34,508 nucleotides of DNA, from the NCBI GenBank assembly GCA_017447515.1, contig JAFSNG010000066.1, positions 1-34,508 of the forward strand. Direction: 5' to 3'. The DNA comes from Prevotella sp. (GTDB lineage: Bacteria > Bacteroidota > Bacteroidia > Bacteroidales > Bacteroidaceae). The translations under genes and the position numbers were made by a program. Shown here piece by piece: positions 16,168-24,951 of the stretch (within the stretch, counting starts at the first letter, position 1; each line of letters opens with the position of its first letter). The notes under the pieces are model-generated. The model was not told where the DNA came from. It did no database searches and was given only the letters and a program-made list of their open reading frames with translations.

Positions 16168-17190
16168 TTAACGCTGAACGCGACCGCTGGCATTACCACC
16201 GGCAAGAGATTCAACTTCGTCAACACCTACCAGGTTGAAGTCACCATTGATGGTGTGCTTCAAGGCAGAAGCAGCCACAGCAAACTCAAGAGCCTCGCCC
16301 TGAGTCGGCTTGGTGAGCAGACCGTGGATCAGACCACCAGAGAACGAGTCGCCACCACCGACGCGGTCGATGATAGGATTGATCTCGTAACGCTTTGACT
16401 GATAGAACTCCTTGCCGTCATAGATCAGCGCCTTCCAGCCGTTGAAGGTTGCGCTGTAGCTCTCACGAAGTGTAGAGACGACATACTTGAAGCCGAACTC
16501 AGCCATCATCTGCTTGAAGATGCCCTCGTAACCGGCAGCATCAGTCTTACCACCCTCCACGTCAGCATCGGGCTTGAAGCCGAGGCAGAGCTCAGCATCC
16601 TCCTCGTTACCAATGCAAACGTCCACATACTTCATCAGCGGACGCATGATAGAGATAGCCTTTTCGCTGGTCCACAGCTTCTTACGGAAATTCAGGTCGA
16701 CAGATACCGTCACGCCATGACGCTTGGCAGCCTCACAAGCGAGCTTAGTCAATTCAGCAGCCTTGTCAGAGATAGCTGGCGTGATACCGCTCCAATGGAA
16801 CCAAGCAGCACCCTCCATGACCTTATCGAAATCGAAATCAGAAGGATTAGCCTCTGCGATAGCACTGTGAGCACGGTCGTAGATCACCTTTGAAGGACGC
16901 ATCGAGGCACCAGTCTCAGCATAGTACAAACCAACACGCTCGCCACCACGGGCAATGAACTTCGTATTAACGCCATAACGGCGGAGTGCATTGACTGCAA
17001 TCTGACCAATCTCGTGCTTGGGCAGCTTTGACACAAAGTAAGCCTCGTGACCATAGTTTGCCACGCTGACAGCTACGTTAGCCTCACCACCACCAGGGAT
17101 GATACGGAATGACTCACTCTGAATGAAACGGTCGTTGCCCATGGGCGACAGGCGGAGCATAATCTCACCTAAAGTTACAATTTTTGCCAT
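16168..17190 (-). CDS. kdgK: 2-keto-3-deoxygluconate kinase (PfkB family)
   Basis: 340 residues. It phosphorylates 2-keto-3-deoxygluconate to KDPG with ATP, the step before the aldolase encoded downstream. The PfkB signature DRVGGGDSFSGGLIHG is present with catalytic D281, the N-terminal sugar-binding GGGEANVAVSVANYG, and SVDLNFRKKLW typical of KDG kinases. Length is normal. It is the first gene of the minus-strand cluster and has its own strong promoter, so it probably leads kdgK, DUF4177, eda, sensor kinase, response regulator and AbgT-like gene. A related sugar kinase such as fructokinase is possible, but the neighbouring aldolase supports KDG. Confidence 0.93.
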   Translation of the reverse strand: MAKIVTLGEIMLRLSPMGNDRFIQSESFRIIPGGGEANVAVSVANYGHEAYFVSKLPKHEIGQIAVNALRRYGVNTKFIARGGERVGLYYAETGASMRPSKVIYDRAHSAIAEANPSDFDFDKVMEGAAWFHWSGITPAISDKAAELTKLACEAAKRHGVTVSVDLNFRKKLWTSEKAISIMRPLMKYVDVCIGNEEDAELCLGFKPDADVEGGKTDAAGYEGIFKQMMAEFGFKYVVSTLRESYSATFNGWKALIYDGKEFYQSKRYEINPIIDRVGGGDSFSGGLIHGLLTKPTQGEALEFAVAASALKHTINGDFNLVGVDEVESLAGGNASGRVQR

Positions 17191-17233
17191 TTGTTTTAGT
17201 ATTACGTTTAATAAATATTTGAAATATTGGTTG

Positions 17234-17265
17234 CAAATTTACTACATTTTTTCGGAACTTCCAAA
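17234..17265 (-). promoter_or_regulatory. kdgK operon promoter
   Basis: Minus-strand TTTG (17262-17265), 20-base spacer, TAAATTTG (17234-17241), 43 bases before the kdgK ATG. Full consensus match; no second promoter of this quality was seen before the genes downstream. Confidence 0.75.
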
Positions 17266-17322
17266 ATTATAAGCTAAATATTCACTAAAATTCTACGTAA
17301 ACGTTTTTTATGATACTTTTCT

Positions 17323-17353
17323 TTTGCCATTTGGCAACAATTTTGTAACTTTG
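17323..17353 (+). promoter_or_regulatory. Promoter of the RelA/SpoT-family gene with a palindrome
   Basis: TTTG (17323-17326), 19-base spacer, TAACTTTG (17346-17353), ten bases before the ATG, so the leader is very short. TTGCCA-TT-TGGCAA (17324-17337), a perfect 6-bp inverted repeat, covers the -33 element and could be an operator. Confidence 0.7.
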
Positions 17354-17363
17354 TGCCTCGAAT

Positions 17364-19571
17364 ATGCATATTTTTGAATTCACTCAACAGGAAAAAGAAG
17401 AAACGCTGGTGCTTTACAATAAGGTGCGCGAGCTTTTGGACGACTCCTTGCAAGAAGGCGACGAGCAGCGTATGCGCCATCATCTGATGCGTGCTATCGA
17501 GGAACAGCAGATGCATCGCAACGTTTTCGGGCTGAACCCTGTACTACTCGGTTTCCAGACCGCCCAGCTTGTTGTCGAAGAGATTGGTTTGCGTCGCGAT
17601 GCCGTCATTGCCATTCTGCTCAGGCCAAGTGTAGAGGAAGGCTATCTGACCATTGACGACGTGCAAGCCGACTTTGGCGAGTCCGTTGCCCGCATCCTAC
17701 GCGGTCTGCAACGCATCCAGCAGCTCTACAAGAAGAATCCCGTCATCGAAACCGAGAACTTCCGTAACTTGCTACTCTCGTTTGCTGAAGACATGCGCGT
17801 CATTCTAATTATGATTGCCGATCGCGTGAACCTCATGCGACAGATTCGTGACACCGAACAGTTAGAGGCCAAGAATAAGGTCAGCGAGGAGGCGGCTTAC
17901 CTGTACGCTCCCCTCGCCCACAAATTAGGTCTCTACAAATTGAAGTCGGAACTGGAGGACCTGTCGCTGAAATATATGGAGCACGACGCTTACTACCATA
18001 TCAAGGATAAGTTAAGCGAGACGAAGAAAAGTCGTGATGCCTATATCGAGCGGTTTATCCAACCTATCGAACAACGACTGACGGAGGCTGGACTAACCTT
18101 TCACATCAAAGGACGAACGAAGTCGATACACTCTATTTGGCAGAAGATGCAGAAGCAAAAGTGTCCCTTCGAGGGTGTCTACGACCTCTTCGCCATCCGC
18201 ATCATATTGGATACGCCCGTCGAGAAAGAAAAGATGCAATGTTGGCAGACGTTTGCCATTATTACCTCCATGTACCAACCTAATCCAAAACGTTTACGAG
18301 ATTGGATAAGTGTTCCGAAATCAAATGGTTACGAAAGTCTGCATATCACCGTATTAGGTCCTGAGCAGAAATGGGTGGAGGTGCAGATCCGTACCGAACG
18401 CATGGACGAAGTGGCTGAACGCGGTGTTGCTGCTCACTGGCGATATAAAGGTGTCAGAAGCGAGTCCGGTCTGGACGAATGGCTCACCAATATCCGTTCG
18501 ATGTTGGAGACCAGCGACGGCATGGAGGCGATGGATCAGTTCAAGATGGACCTCTACGAAGACGAGGTATTTGTGTTCACCCCCAAGGGCGACCTCTATA
18601 AGTTCCCCAAGGGCGCTACTGTACTCGACTTCGCCTACCACATCCATTCGAAAATAGGTAATTCCTGCACGGGCGCACGCATCAATGGAAAAGTAGTATC
18701 TCTCCGCCAGCAACTGCAAAGCGGTGATCAGGTGGAAATCATGACGTCGTCTAACCAGAAGCCCAAGCAGGACTGGCTGAATATCGTCAAGACATCGAGA
18801 GCGAAATCGAAAATCCGTCTTGCCCTGAAAGAAACGCAAGTCAAAGAGGGACTTTTTGCCAAGGAAACACTTGAGCGGAAGTTCAAGAATCGCAAGATAG
18901 AACTGGACGAGAGCATTATGCAGCTTCTCATCCGTAAGTTGGGATTCAAAGAGGTCAGTGACTTCTACCGTCAGGTTGCCAATGGTGAACTGGATGTCAA
19001 TCACGTTATCGACCGTTATGTCGAACTACAGCAAGGCGAGCAGCCCGTCACAGGCAATAATGTTGCTGAGAGTGCTGCCAATTTCGTACTCGACGAGTCG
19101 CGCCTCGGACATAGCCACACACAGGACGACGTGCTGGTTATCGACAAGGACCTGAAGGGACTTGACTACCAACTGGCACGCTGTTGCCAACCTATATACG
19201 GCGATTCTGTGTTCGGTTTCGTTACCATCAACGGAGGCATCAAGATTCATCGCACCGATTGTCCGAACGCCCCCGAATTGCGCAAGCGTTTCGGCTATCG
19301 CATCGTCAAAGCGAAATGGAGCGGCAAAGGTTCGTCGCAATACACAATCACCCTGCGTGTAATCGGCAACGACGACATCGGTATCGTGAACAATCTGACC
19401 AGCATCATCTCGAAAGAAGAAAAGCTGGTACTGCGTTCCATCAACATCGACTCACACGACGGTCTGTTCAGCGGCAACCTTACGCTCATGATTGATGACA
19501 ATACGCAATTGGAAGCTCTCTTGAAAAAGCTCCGCACGGTGAAAGGCGTCAAACAGATCAACAGAATATAA
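17364..19571 (+). CDS. relA: RelA/SpoT-family (p)ppGpp synthetase with lost hydrolase site
   Basis: 735 residues, standard long RSH layout: pseudo-hydrolase domain about 25-200, synthetase about 240-360, TGS about 400-460 (VFVFTPKGDLYKFPKGATVL), a Cys-rich zinc-finger-like region (LARCCQPIYGDSVFGF), and a C-terminal ACT domain. The hydrolase HD motif is gone: where active enzymes have LHDVVED the protein has LRPSVEE (86-92), and the first histidine region is also changed. The synthetase site is intact (RTKSIHSIWQKMQ, YDLFAIRI, GYESLH, VEVQIRT). Residues 310-313 are RLRD, closer to the basic RxKD of bifunctional enzymes than to the acidic ExDD of RelA. It is thus a probable synthetase-only alarmone enzyme; a bifunctional SpoT must lie elsewhere. 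Gene starts 7 bases before the DUF4421 gene's unit continues. Confidence 0.92.
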   Translation: MHIFEFTQQEKEETLVLYNKVRELLDDSLQEGDEQRMRHHLMRAIEEQQMHRNVFGLNPVLLGFQTAQLVVEEIGLRRDAVIAILLRPSVEEGYLTIDDVQADFGESVARILRGLQRIQQLYKKNPVIETENFRNLLLSFAEDMRVILIMIADRVNLMRQIRDTEQLEAKNKVSEEAAYLYAPLAHKLGLYKLKSELEDLSLKYMEHDAYYHIKDKLSETKKSRDAYIERFIQPIEQRLTEAGLTFHIKGRTKSIHSIWQKMQKQKCPFEGVYDLFAIRIILDTPVEKEKMQCWQTFAIITSMYQPNPKRLRDWISVPKSNGYESLHITVLGPEQKWVEVQIRTERMDEVAERGVAAHWRYKGVRSESGLDEWLTNIRSMLETSDGMEAMDQFKMDLYEDEVFVFTPKGDLYKFPKGATVLDFAYHIHSKIGNSCTGARINGKVVSLRQQLQSGDQVEIMTSSNQKPKQDWLNIVKTSRAKSKIRLALKETQVKEGLFAKETLERKFKNRKIELDESIMQLLIRKLGFKEVSDFYRQVANGELDVNHVIDRYVELQQGEQPVTGNNVAESAANFVLDESRLGHSHTQDDVLVIDKDLKGLDYQLARCCQPIYGDSVFGFVTINGGIKIHRTDCPNAPELRKRFGYRIVKAKWSGKGSSQYTITLRVIGNDDIGIVNNLTSIISKEEKLVLRSINIDSHDGLFSGNLTLMIDDNTQLEALLKKLRTVKGVKQINRI

Positions 19572-19578
19572 TAAAAGC

Positions 19579-20736
19579 ATGAAGAGATATATAATAATAG
19601 GTATAACGCTGTGCTGTTGCATATTGCTCTTCGCCCAGGACCGAAAGCCCTGGCCACTCAGGGTACTGAACAGCGTCAAAACCTATATTGACTCTTCAGC
19701 TGTCAGAGGCATTGACCACAACTACATCCAAATTCCCAAGAAGCCTTGGGCCGTGATGCTGAAATACAGAGCCAACGACATGGATTTGCGTTCGACATCG
19801 ACAATAAGCCACGAAATGCTGGCAGAGAAAAACATCGACGGAGAATTTAACTGGGAGACAGCGTTCAAGCCACGTAGCGAGTCGTATTTAGGAGGTTGGA
19901 TTGGTTATCGAGGATACGGCCTGGGATATAGTTTTTCGCTACACCGAACGAACGGACGAAACTTTTCCATCGGTGCCACAGGTGCCAACTATGGCGTCAA
20001 CCTGCGCATGCGTCGTTTTTTTACCAGAAACCTCGAGGCCCATATGTGGGGATATGAAAATGGCGTCACCTTCGACATTCCGTTCGATGATACTGAGACT
20101 TGGGATGATATCAAGGTGAAAACATTTATCTTCGACGGGTTCTATATGTTCAATGGCAAGCGATTCTCCTATGCTGCTGCCTACGACCAGTCGAGCATTC
20201 AGCTACGTTCCGCAGGGTCGTTCATGCTGGGACTGATGTGGTTCCAGACATCCATTGACTATGCACGTCCGCTAAACGCACTGCTCATTCAATTGTTAGG
20301 TGGCGTAGGACGCATCAAACTGCACGAGGGCAGCATCGGCGTGGGTTATTCCTACAACTGGGTGCCAGCGAAAAACCTGCTCATCAACATCACGGCTATG
20401 CCCATGCTGGTAGTCTATACCCGCACGAAGGTCCATCTCTACGATTCAAACTACGACATATTCTTGGATGAGGGCGAAGTATCGCCAACGGGCAAGTATC
20501 CTGTTCCCGACGACCTCAGATGGCAGGACGATATCACGTTGGAAGAAGTTTCATCCGTTACAAAGTATGGCAAGCCATCCCTTAATATCGATGTCCGCGC
20601 ATCGATTACCTACAATTTCAATCGTTATTTCATAAATGTCTTCGGCCAGGTGAACCACTGGAACAACAAGATTGAATATAACAAAATAAAACTGACTGAC
20701 TGGTATGTCAATGCCTCGCTGGGATTCAGATTCTAA
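19579..20736 (+). CDS. DUF4421-family outer-membrane protein
   Basis: 385 residues with signal peptide MKRYIIIGITLCCCILLFAQ. The rest alternates in strand-length stretches (SYLGGWIGYRGYGLGYSFSL, SIGATGANYGVNLRMRRFFT, KTFIFDGFYMFNGKRFSYAA) and ends in an aromatic, NASLGFRF, as beta-barrel outer-membrane proteins do. The start DSSAVRGIDHNYIQIPKKPW and overall layout match DUF4421 proteins of Bacteroidales as I recall them; function unknown. It starts 7 bases after the relA stop without a promoter, so it is probably co-transcribed. Its link to stringent response is positional only. Confidence 0.8.
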   Translation: MKRYIIIGITLCCCILLFAQDRKPWPLRVLNSVKTYIDSSAVRGIDHNYIQIPKKPWAVMLKYRANDMDLRSTSTISHEMLAEKNIDGEFNWETAFKPRSESYLGGWIGYRGYGLGYSFSLHRTNGRNFSIGATGANYGVNLRMRRFFTRNLEAHMWGYENGVTFDIPFDDTETWDDIKVKTFIFDGFYMFNGKRFSYAAAYDQSSIQLRSAGSFMLGLMWFQTSIDYARPLNALLIQLLGGVGRIKLHEGSIGVGYSYNWVPAKNLLINITAMPMLVVYTRTKVHLYDSNYDIFLDEGEVSPTGKYPVPDDLRWQDDITLEEVSSVTKYGKPSLNIDVRASITYNFNRYFINVFGQVNHWNNKIEYNKIKLTDWYVNASLGFRF

Positions 20737-20764
20737 ACAACATAATCACAAAAACGTTAAAGCA

Positions 20765-22357
20765 ATGAAAAAAGTATTCTCTATTATCGCTCTTTCGCTG
20801 ATGATGTCCACGACAGTCAGCGCAGAAAATGTGTCTGCAACTATTCATGCCGACCAAGGTAAGTACAAAATCAACAAGGAAATCTACGGACAGTTCTCCG
20901 AACATCTCGGCTCGTGTATCTATGGAGGACTCTGGGTTGGTGAAAACTCTCAGATTCCCAACATCAACGGCTACCGCAAGGATGTCTTTGAAGCGCTGAA
21001 AGCTCTGAAGATTCCCGTGCTTCGTTGGCCGGGAGGCTGTTTTGCCGATGACTATCACTGGATGGATGGTATCGGTCCCAAGAGCCAGCGCCCCTCACTG
21101 CGTAACAACAACTGGGGCGGAACTATTGAGGACAACTCGTTCGGTACACACGAATTCCTGAACCTCTGCGAAATGCTCGATTGCGAACCGTATATCAGCG
21201 GCAACGTAGGTTCCGGCACTGTCAAGGAGATGGCTCAGTGGGTGGAATATATGACCAGCGACGGTGATACGCCGATGGCACGTCTGCGTCGTCAGAACGG
21301 GCGCGACAAGGCCTGGCACGTAAAGTATTTCGGCATTGGCAACGAGGCCTGGGGCTGTGGTGGCAACATGCGTCCCGACTACTACTCCAACGAATATCGT
21401 AAGTTTAACACCTATCTTCGTGACCAGGGCGACAACAAGCTCTACCGCATCGCCAGTGGCGCCTCTGACTACGACTACGAATGGACGGAGGTCTTGATGG
21501 ACAAAATTGGTCGTCAGATGCACGGAATTTCCCTGCATTATTATACCTGCACAGGTTGGAACGGTCCTAAAGGTTCAGCCACACAGTTCGACACCGACCA
21601 ATACTACTGGGCACTGGGCAAGTGCTTGGAAATCGAGGAGGTCATCAAAAAGCATAAAGCCATCATGGACGAGAAAGACCCGCAGAACCGCATCGGACTG
21701 CTCGTAGATGAATGGGGTACTTGGTGGGACGAAGAGCCTGGCACCATCGCTGGCCACCTGTACCAGCAGAACGCCCTGCGTGACGCCTTCGTTGCTTCGC
21801 TGTCGCTCAACGTGTTCCATAAGTACACCGATCGCGTAAAAATGGCAAATATCGCTCAGGTTGTGAATGTACTCCAGTCGATGATTCTTACCGACCAAGA
21901 AGGAACGGGTCACATGGTATTGACACCGACCTACCACGTCTTCGAGATGTACACTCCGTTCCAGGAGGCCACCTGGCTGCCCGTTGATCTTGAGAGCGAG
22001 GTGGTACAGTGTAGCAAGGAGTATTTCAAGGAAAAGGCTAAGACTGCCGACAACTCGACACGCCCCTGCCCGCTCCTCTCTGCCTCGGCAGCTAAGACAC
22101 AGGACGGCAGCATCGTACTGGCCATCACCAATGTCAGCCTCGACAAGGCTCAGACCATCGACTTCACCATCGACGGCGGCTTCAAGGCCAAGAGTGTCAG
22201 CGGTCGTATCCTCACTTCAAAGAATGCTGCCGACTTCAACGATTTCCAGCATCCTAACGTCGTCGCTCCTCAGAAGTTCAAGGACGCCAAACTGAAGAAA
22301 GACGTGCTCACTGTAAAGATGCCCGCTAAGTCGATTGTTGTATTGACCATCAAGTAA
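20765..22357 (+). CDS. GH51 alpha-L-arabinofuranosidase
   Basis: 530 residues from ATG 20765, chosen because MKKVFSIIALSLMMSTTVSA is a signal peptide; an earlier in-frame ATG overlaps the DUF4421 gene. GH51 retaining enzymes remove terminal arabinofuranose from arabinan or arabinoxylan. Seen: KEIYGQFSEHLGSCIYGGLW near the N-terminus, PVLRWPGGCFADDYHW, the acid/base E194 in FGIGNEAWGCGG, and the nucleophile E316 in LLVDEWGTWWD. The C-terminal beta-sandwich spans about 400-530. It acts in the periplasm or at the surface. The CsxA-like GH2 gene follows after six bases, so the two enzymes are co-translated and may share a substrate. No SusC/SusD pair is adjacent. Confidence 0.95.
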   Translation: MKKVFSIIALSLMMSTTVSAENVSATIHADQGKYKINKEIYGQFSEHLGSCIYGGLWVGENSQIPNINGYRKDVFEALKALKIPVLRWPGGCFADDYHWMDGIGPKSQRPSLRNNNWGGTIEDNSFGTHEFLNLCEMLDCEPYISGNVGSGTVKEMAQWVEYMTSDGDTPMARLRRQNGRDKAWHVKYFGIGNEAWGCGGNMRPDYYSNEYRKFNTYLRDQGDNKLYRIASGASDYDYEWTEVLMDKIGRQMHGISLHYYTCTGWNGPKGSATQFDTDQYYWALGKCLEIEEVIKKHKAIMDEKDPQNRIGLLVDEWGTWWDEEPGTIAGHLYQQNALRDAFVASLSLNVFHKYTDRVKMANIAQVVNVLQSMILTDQEGTGHMVLTPTYHVFEMYTPFQEATWLPVDLESEVVQCSKEYFKEKAKTADNSTRPCPLLSASAAKTQDGSIVLAITNVSLDKAQTIDFTIDGGFKAKSVSGRILTSKNAADFNDFQHPNVVAPQKFKDAKLKKDVLTVKMPAKSIVVLTIK

Positions 22358-22363
22358 GTTTCC

Positions 22364-24880
22364 ATGACTATGTCCAGAATGCGATATATTGCTACCGCAA
22401 TGCTACTCGCAGGGGCAGTTACGGTATATGCAGACTCTTTCCTGCTGGGAAAATGGCAGGTACAGTCATCGGCAAAGACCAGTACAACTGGTAACATTCT
22501 CTCCACGTCTGCCGCCAATACCGACGGATGGATTTCAGCCACGGTACCCTCGACGCTGATGGGCGTTCTGACAGCTAACGGCATCGAACCCGAGGCACTG
22601 ACCGCGGAGGACTATGCCCGCATCGACAAACAGCAGTTCGAGAATAGCTGGTGGTATCGTACCACCTTTGAGTTGCCTGCATTAAGACAAGGCGAACACG
22701 TCCTGCTGGCCTTCGACGGCATCTGTTATCGTGCCAACGTATGGCTTAACGGACAGCTCATCATGGGTTGCAACAAGATGCAGGGAACGTTCCGTCAGTT
22801 TGAGTTCGATGTCACCAAGGTTATTCAAACAAAGAATGTCCTCGCTGTTGAGGTGTTCCGCGCACAGCCTGGCGAACCGAACATCGGTTTTGTCGACTGG
22901 AACCCGCGCCCAGCTGACGAGAGCATGGGTATCTTCCGCGAAGTGCGGGTGAAGACCTGTGGCAGTGTGGCTCTCTCCCACTCTGCCGTGCGTTCGAAAG
23001 TAAATACCGAGACCCTCGACGAGGCTTGGCTCACCATTGCCACCGAATTACGTAACCTTACGGACAAGCCTGTCGAAGGTGTCGTTCAGGGTACGGCCGA
23101 CGGGCATCCGTTCCGCTGTCCCATCCGTCTTGATGCCGGTGAAGCGCGCCGTGTGACGCTCCCTTCAGTCATCCACGTCAATCATCCGCGCCTATGGTGG
23201 TGTCATCATCTGGGCAAGCCCGAACTTTGCGACCTGCATCTGGAGTTTGTAGAGAACGACCATGTTGCTGATGCCGAGGATGTTCGTTTCGGCATTCGCG
23301 AGGTTCACAGCTATCTGACGGATGAAGGCTATCGCGGCTTCGTGCTGAACGGCAAGAAGGTACTTCTGAGAGGTGCAGGTTGGACGGACGACATTTATCT
23401 GCGAGATACGCCTGAGACCAACCGCCTGCAATTAGAATATATTCGCGACATGAACCTGAATACCGTGCGTCTGGAAGGATTCTGTGGTACGTCGCAAAAC
23501 CTCTACGACCTCTGCGACGAACTGGGTCTCTTCATCCTCGTAGGCTGGAGCTGTCATTGGGAATGGGAAGAGTATCTGGGTTCGCCTACCGAAGAACACT
23601 ATGGCGGCATCATCAGCAAGGAGAATATCGCACTCGTTGCCCAGTCGTTTGAAGATCAGGTGATGTGGTTGCGCCACCACCCATCCATCATCGCGTGGTT
23701 TGTGGGTAGCGACAGGATTCCCAAACCCGAACTGGAACAAAGCTATCGCCGGTTCCTTAGCCAGCAGGACGACCGCGACTACGTCATCTCGGCTAAGAAT
23801 CTGGAGAGCAGCATTTCCGGATTCTCAGGCACCAAGATGGAAGGTCCCTACGAATATGTCGGCCCGTCCTACTGGTATCTGCCAGAGGCCCCAGGTGGCG
23901 CTTTCGGCTTTAATACCGAGACTGGCATTGGCGCGCAACTGCCTGTCAAGGAGTCGCTTGAGAAGATGCTGGGCAAACAGCTTTTCCCCATCGACAGCCG
24001 CTGGAACATTCTCTGCACCGTCTCGGCATCGGACATGAACTCACTGAAAAAACTCAATGAGGTCATTCACCATCGCTTTGGTGATGCAAAGGATATTGAC
24101 GAGTACCTTGCCCGTGCCGACATGCTGAACTACGAGAGTACCAAGGCGATGTTCGAGTCGTTCCGCGTCCGCTGGCCACACACCACAGGCATCATCCAGT
24201 GGATGTTGAACTCAGCACGTCCAAGCATCTACTGGCAACTCTACGACTACTATCATCAGCCCAACGCATCGTACTACGGTGTGAAGAAGTCCAACAAACC
24301 CGTACAGCTCATTTACGACTACTACAACAAGGCCGTCTATGCCGTCAACGAGACATGTGAGCCTGCCAATATCAAGGCTTCGATGAAGCTGATAAAGGGT
24401 GGCAACACTACCGAGGATGCCAAACAAGTGGAGGTTGCCCCGGGAACAGTCTTCAAGGTTTTCGACATCAACCTCTCCACTGCCCCTGCCGCATTCCTGT
24501 TCTTACAGTCGGACGATGAGGCTGTCAACGAGTATTTCATCCCATCAGCGTTCGACACCTACGACTGGGCCAAGACCAACTGGGTACACACCCCCATCAC
24601 GCAATATGCCTCGTATGCCATGCTGGACGATATGTGTGCCAAGTCCTGCGAGCTGTCTGTCAGCAAGTCTGACGGAGTCTACAAGCTCACGGTCAGCAAT
24701 CCTACCGACAAGGTCGCTTTCATGGTTCGTCTGACGGCCAAGGACCAACACGGAGAGCTGATTTGCCCTGCTTATTGGTCAGACAATTACCTGACGCTGG
24801 CCCCTGGCGAGAAGCGCTCTGTAACGTGCCGTTTACCCGCTTCACAGGAGAATGTAACATTCAATGTGCTAATTTATTAA
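22364..24880 (+). CDS. GH2 enzyme of the CsxA (exo-beta-glucosaminidase/mannosidase-like) type
   Basis: 838 residues with a signal peptide (MRYIATAMLLAGAVTVYA). GH2 layout: sugar-binding jelly roll (GWISATVPSTLMGVL, WWYRTTFELP), immunoglobulin-like domain, TIM barrel from about 330, and C-terminal beta domains. The barrel has the CsxA-type sites: VGSDRIPKPELEQSY with candidate acid E458, and FNTETGIG with nucleophile E519, plus KMEGPYEYVGPSYWYLPEA and WMLNSARPSIYWQLYDYYHQ, closely like the Amycolatopsis chitosan exo-glucosaminidase. The plant-type endo-beta-mannosidases share this group, so substrate is open: glucosaminide, mannoside in N-glycans, or another beta-glycoside. It is the last gene of the relA-led run. 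Confidence 0.88.
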   Translation: MTMSRMRYIATAMLLAGAVTVYADSFLLGKWQVQSSAKTSTTGNILSTSAANTDGWISATVPSTLMGVLTANGIEPEALTAEDYARIDKQQFENSWWYRTTFELPALRQGEHVLLAFDGICYRANVWLNGQLIMGCNKMQGTFRQFEFDVTKVIQTKNVLAVEVFRAQPGEPNIGFVDWNPRPADESMGIFREVRVKTCGSVALSHSAVRSKVNTETLDEAWLTIATELRNLTDKPVEGVVQGTADGHPFRCPIRLDAGEARRVTLPSVIHVNHPRLWWCHHLGKPELCDLHLEFVENDHVADAEDVRFGIREVHSYLTDEGYRGFVLNGKKVLLRGAGWTDDIYLRDTPETNRLQLEYIRDMNLNTVRLEGFCGTSQNLYDLCDELGLFILVGWSCHWEWEEYLGSPTEEHYGGIISKENIALVAQSFEDQVMWLRHHPSIIAWFVGSDRIPKPELEQSYRRFLSQQDDRDYVISAKNLESSISGFSGTKMEGPYEYVGPSYWYLPEAPGGAFGFNTETGIGAQLPVKESLEKMLGKQLFPIDSRWNILCTVSASDMNSLKKLNEVIHHRFGDAKDIDEYLARADMLNYESTKAMFESFRVRWPHTTGIIQWMLNSARPSIYWQLYDYYHQPNASYYGVKKSNKPVQLIYDYYNKAVYAVNETCEPANIKASMKLIKGGNTTEDAKQVEVAPGTVFKVFDINLSTAPAAFLFLQSDDEAVNEYFIPSAFDTYDWAKTNWVHTPITQYASYAMLDDMCAKSCELSVSKSDGVYKLTVSNPTDKVAFMVRLTAKDQHGELICPAYWSDNYLTLAPGEKRSVTCRLPASQENVTFNVLIY

Positions 24881-24910
24881 AAAACTAACGCTTGTTTCAA
24901 AATAATTTTG

Positions 24911-24918
24911 TATCTTTG
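24911..24918 (+). promoter_or_regulatory. -7 box of transketolase gene
   Basis: TATCTTTG matches the -7 consensus 33 bases before the ATG. The nearest upstream TTG (24892-24894) is only 16 bases away, so the -33 element is weak. Confidence 0.6.
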
Positions 24919-24951
24919 CAGCAGTTTACACTTTTAAATTAATTATTCATT

